From Acidobacteriota bacterium (GTDB lineage Bacteria; Acidobacteriota; Vicinamibacteria; Vicinamibacterales; UBA2999): DNA of 16,130 bases. Position numbers and translations under genes: made by a program. Below are positions 13,636 to 16,130 of the stretch, in pieces. Location: positions 1-16,130 of the forward strand of contig CANIBQ010000104.1 in assembly GCA_947465645.1 (NCBI GenBank). The letters run 5' to 3'. The stretch's first letter is position 1. Every line of letters starts with the position of its first letter. Below the pieces are notes generated by a model. It ran no database searches and was not told the origin of the DNA. It saw only the letters and a list, made by a program, of their open reading frames with translations.

Positions 13636-15905
13636 AAAGCCACCATATACGTCATCTTGGCAATCACAGCGCGGCTCAGCATGAGTCCGGTGCGGTCGTC
13701 GCGCCTCTCGTTGTAGACGAGGAAGACGTCGCTCAGGGGCCGGTGGATGATGTTGAACCTCACGTTCGAGGTCCACTGCCGGCTGTCGGTGTTGTACTGC
13801 ACCAGCGCGTTGGCGAACATCTTGGTATTGAAGTTGTAGTTCACCCGCGTCGACAGCAGCTTGGTGACGAATTCGCCCGATGAGAGCGAGATATCGTTGA
13901 TCTGCAGGTTGAACGAGGCGTTGAAGTGCTCGTTCAGGCGCACCGATGGCCCGAACGCATAGTTGCGACGATGGCCATCGTAGAACTTGCCCATGCCAAC
14001 GCGGTTGTTGAACGAAATGCGCGCGGCGCCGTTCGTGTTCCAGAAACCGAAGTACTCGCCGAAATCATAGTGACCCGGCCGCACGCGCACCCCGCGGTTG
14101 CTGTTGATGGTGAACGGCGCGACGAGGTCCTCGGAGCTGCTGTTGTAGCCGACCTCCATGTTCGAGCCGTCCTGGAAGTTGGCATTCCAGTGATAGTTGA
14201 TGTACCGCGACTCGACCTTCCCGTCGCTGTGGCGGATGAACACGTCCGCTTCGACGTGGGGTACGGTCTGGCGCACCCACGTCGACAGCATCGCCGGACG
14301 GAAGATCCGTCCCCACCGTCCATCCAGGTTGCTCACGCCGTGACGCTGGATGAAGCCCATCTCGTCGTTGAAGGCGCCGCCGACGCTCTTGAAGTCGGTC
14401 TGCATCGTCCACTCACGCCCGTTATAGCTGGCGCCGACGTTTGACGCGTAATCGTTGCCTGGACCAGGCAGGGCGGCGGCGGGGGAGAAGCTCTTCGCGA
14501 CCCACCCGGTCAACAGCACATCGCCAAATCGGAAGTTTCCGTCGACGCCCGCGACACGATTGAAGCCCGCCCCCGCTTCTTCCTTGTTGAGGACGATCGC
14601 GCCGATGTTCGAATTCGACAGCACGTCGCGCCGCACCCGAACCGTCGCGAAGTTGGTTGCCGGCGTCGCCCCGGTTTCGCGCTGCTGCATGTTGAGGACG
14701 CCAATCGAATAGGCGCCCTGGCGGCCCGACAGCCGCGTGCCGCCAACGATCGGAATCGGTTCGCCGTTGTCGGACAACCCGATCCGGCGGCTGAAGAACA
14801 GGCTGGCCGCGAACTGGGCGTTGGCATTCTGGCCGCCGCCGCTGTTGCCGTTGTTGTTGCGGCCGCCGCCGCCGAAGGAAAAGATTCCCGAGTTCTCCAG
14901 GAAGAAATCGCGCTTCTCGGGGAACAGGACGCTGAGCCGAGTCAGGTTGATCTGCTGCTCGTCGGCCTCGGCCTGGGAAAAGTCGGTGTTGACCGTGAAG
15001 TCCCACACGAGGCCCGTCGTCACGCCGTACTTCACGTCGAAGCCGGCATCGAAATCGCCGTCGGTGCGCCGGCCGGCAACGGCGCTCGATGCGCTGGATG
15101 CGTATGGCTTGAAGCGCAGGTTCTTGCCGGGCCGCAGGCCGCGCAGGCCGCCTACGGTTCCAGCCAGCGAGACGCGCTCCAGTTCGTAGATGCGCGGGAG
15201 AGGCGACCAGAAGCTGTCTTCGTTGAGCCTGCGAAGCCTGCGTTCGAAGTTCACGCCCCACGTCTGGATTTCTGCTGGACTGAATTTCAGCGTGCGGAAT
15301 GGAATCTTGATCTCGGCATACCAGCCGGTTTCGACAATCCGCGTCTCCACATCCCAGATACCGTCCCAGTTCGCGTTGCTTTCCTGCCCCTCGTTGGTCA
15401 TCTGCGCGTCCCATTTGGCGCCTGCCGGATTGGTCGCAAACTCGTACGCGTTGCGCGCGTCGTGAAACGTGTCGAGGATGACGCGGAAGCCGTCGCTCGT
15501 GGCGGTGTTGAAATCCTTTTTCAGGTCGTTGGTGACGATTCGGGCGGGTTCGTCGTCTCTGGCGAACACCCCGAAATACATCGCGTCGTCGTCGTAGAGC
15601 ACCCGGACTTCGGTGTCATAGGTCGCCGGCTCGCCCTCGCGGGGGTCGTTCTGGATGAAACCCCGGGCGACCGGGGCAGCGGACCAGGCCGGCTCGTCGA
15701 GCGCCCCGTCGAGGGTGATCCTGCCTGCGGCGCGAATGATCTCCATCTGGCGCTCCAGCCGGGCGGTGCCGTAGTCGATAGGAGCCCGTGAGGGCGGTGC
15801 GTCCGACGTCCGTGCCTCCTGAGCCCCAGCCGGGACCGCATACAGGAGCGTCGCCACCGTGGCTGCGCAGAGCGCCGCACGGCCCACGTTGGAGAGCCTG
15901 AACAT
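13632..15905 (-). CDS. DUF5916 outer-membrane protein with CBM9-like N-terminal domain
   Basis: A 757-residue exported protein. The signal peptide MFRLSNVGRAALCAATVATL... is cleaved probably after PAGA (28/29). Residues ~55-230 form a family-9 carbohydrate-binding-like beta domain: ITLDGALDEPAW, VRVLYDDDAMYFGVFARD, WDAQMTNEG, GWYAEIKIPFRTLKFS. From ~235 the DUF5916 region begins, with the NTDFSQAEADEQQINLTRLS and FPEKRDFFLENSGIFSF blocks and then long alternating strands to a C-terminal Phe, as expected of an outer-membrane barrel. A Gly/Asn-rich low-complexity loop covers about 345-363. Function is not established; the domain pair suggests binding or uptake of a polymer at the cell surface. 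AGGAG at 15912-15916 lies six bases before ATG 15903-15905. No partner gene is adjacent. Confidence 0.9.
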   Translation of the reverse strand: MFRLSNVGRAALCAATVATLLYAVPAGAQEARTSDAPPSRAPIDYGTARLERQMEIIRAAGRITLDGALDEPAWSAAPVARGFIQNDPREGEPATYDTEVRVLYDDDAMYFGVFARDDEPARIVTNDLKKDFNTATSDGFRVILDTFHDARNAYEFATNPAGAKWDAQMTNEGQESNANWDGIWDVETRIVETGWYAEIKIPFRTLKFSPAEIQTWGVNFERRLRRLNEDSFWSPLPRIYELERVSLAGTVGGLRGLRPGKNLRFKPYASSASSAVAGRRTDGDFDAGFDVKYGVTTGLVWDFTVNTDFSQAEADEQQINLTRLSVLFPEKRDFFLENSGIFSFGGGGRNNNGNSGGGQNANAQFAASLFFSRRIGLSDNGEPIPIVGGTRLSGRQGAYSIGVLNMQQRETGATPATNFATVRVRRDVLSNSNIGAIVLNKEEAGAGFNRVAGVDGNFRFGDVLLTGWVAKSFSPAAALPGPGNDYASNVGASYNGREWTMQTDFKSVGGAFNDEMGFIQRHGVSNLDGRWGRIFRPAMLSTWVRQTVPHVEADVFIRHSDGKVESRYINYHWNANFQDGSNMEVGYNSSSEDLVAPFTINSNRGVRVRPGHYDFGEYFGFWNTNGAARISFNNRVGMGKFYDGHRRNYAFGPSVRLNEHFNASFNLQINDISLSSGEFVTKLLSTRVNYNFNTKMFANALVQYNTDSRQWTSNVRFNIIHRPLSDVFLVYNERRDDRTGLMLSRAVIAKMTYMVAF

Positions 15906-15919
15906 ACCTAACTCCTTGC

Positions 15920-15949
15920 GGTATCTCGGGATACCTGGGGTCTGACCCC
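15920..15949. repeat. Hairpin GGTATC/GATACC plus third GGGGTCTGACCCC copy
   Basis: GGTATC (15920-15925) and GATACC (15930-15935) are perfect inverted arms around TCGG. One base later, GGGGTCTGACCCC (15937-15949) is the reverse complement of the 13-mer that occurs twice in the sirtuin element. The pair sits 14 to 44 bases upstream of the DUF5916 start codon, within its likely mRNA leader, where it could influence translation or be a remnant of the repeat family. Confidence 0.6.
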
Positions 15950-15991
15950 CGGGGACTGTGCAGAAGTGCGAAAAGATACCGAAAAAACGGG

Positions 15992-16021
15992 TTGAGCTAG
16001 AGGGCCGCAGATCGCTACAAT
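15992..16021 (+). promoter_or_regulatory. Sigma70-like promoter TTGAGC-18-TACAAT
   Basis: TTGAGC (15992-15997) and TACAAT (16016-16021) are separated by 18 bp, close to bacterial housekeeping consensus. Predicted transcription start is near 16028, leaving a leader of about 40 nt before ATG 16070. It is the best promoter in the window. Confidence 0.55.
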
Positions 16022-16069
16022 TCGCCTCTTCCGTGTGTCGGCATCAGCCAGCTCCGGAGAGGGACCTAC

Positions 16070-16130
16070 ATGATAAACGTGGCTGCCATCCGGATGCAGC
16101 AGTTCGGCGTGCAGTTTTACCAGGCGTCGC
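16070..16130 (+). CDS. N-terminal fragment of an unidentified protein
   Basis: ATG 16070 follows GGAGAGG at 16056-16062 with seven bases of spacing, and a sigma70-like promoter lies upstream. The 20 visible residues read MINVAAIRMQQFGVQFYQAS and run off the right edge. The short hydrophobic start and the QFGVQFYQAS stretch loosely recall the N termini of DGQHR-domain (DndB-like) proteins, which use a similar V..IR..Q..G.FY pattern. That is a weak guess from 20 residues. The absence of a signal peptide suggests a cytoplasmic protein. Confidence 0.55.
   Translation, partial: MINVAAIRMQQFGVQFYQAS

Larger units (their letters stand above)
15906..16069. other. Divergent intergenic region with two dyads (164 bp)
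   Basis: This gap lies between the divergent DUF5916 gene and the gene starting at 16070. It holds the AGGAG site of the former, a GGTATC-TCGG-GATACC hairpin at 15920-15935, the 13-mer GGGGTCTGACCCC at 15937-15949 and a sigma70-like promoter for the + strand gene. No coding sequence is visible. Confidence 0.6.

Noticed and set aside
14422..15414. 330-codon minus-strand frame within the DUF5916 gene
   Set aside because: Frame-shifted shadow rich in Arg and Gln without motifs.

Overview
This 16.1 kb, GC-rich window looks chromosomal. The gene set suggests an Acidobacteriota member, possibly Vicinamibacterales: a DUF5916 outer-membrane protein, large secreted M14 and M2 metallopeptidases, a Firmicute-type ChdC, a HTH_25 regulator and several families of short palindromic repeats inside and between genes. 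This assignment is inference from gene content and repeat style; no rRNA or other phylogenetic marker is present.

Layout. (1) Positions 1-240: the tail of an unrecognised + strand gene, then a REP-like double palindrome. (2) 240-1043 (-): exonuclease III, divergent from (3) 1215-3911 (+): a secreted M14 carboxypeptidase-like protein with a long C-terminal region. (4) 3992-6987 (+): a compact operon of a ThrA/LysC-III-like aspartate kinase, a class III sirtuin with a 4-nt overlap, and coproheme decarboxylase 9 nt later. (5) 7165-7650 (+): a small HTH_25 regulator whose end overlaps (6) the convergent M2 (ACE-like) dipeptidase at 7601-9442 (-), which lies downstream of a second, different aspartate kinase (LysC type) at 9498-10709 (-). 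(7) 10763-13635 (+): a four-gene run of exported SAM-methyltransferase-like protein, FTR1 iron permease, OsmC-family protein and a membrane acyltransferase. (8) 13632-15905 (-): a DUF5916/CBM9-like outer-membrane protein, convergent with the acyltransferase. (9) From 16070 (+): the first 20 codons of a gene with a good promoter and Shine-Dalgarno.

The genes are mostly housekeeping: DNA repair, two entries into the aspartate pathway, protein deacylation, heme synthesis, iron uptake, thiol-peroxide defence and export-side peptide degradation. The operon in (4) places a desuccinylase-type sirtuin beside amino-acid and heme synthesis. The run in (7) combines iron import with an OsmC-type peroxidase.

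The most unusual signal is the repeats. A palindromic element built on GGGGTCAGACCCC lies in frame inside the sirtuin gene and adds about 18 residues just before the NAD-binding TQNVDDLH motif. A third copy of the 13-mer lies upstream of the DUF5916 gene. A different long imperfect palindrome supplies the last ~22 codons of the acyltransferase and the stop codons of both convergent genes. A tandem CTCCGTGT-type repeat abuts the start of the first aspartate kinase, and the REP-like pair closes the first gene. No CRISPR array, rRNA, tRNA, transposase, phage or plasmid gene was seen. I found no complete undescribed system. The best lead is the protein-coding palindromic elements.
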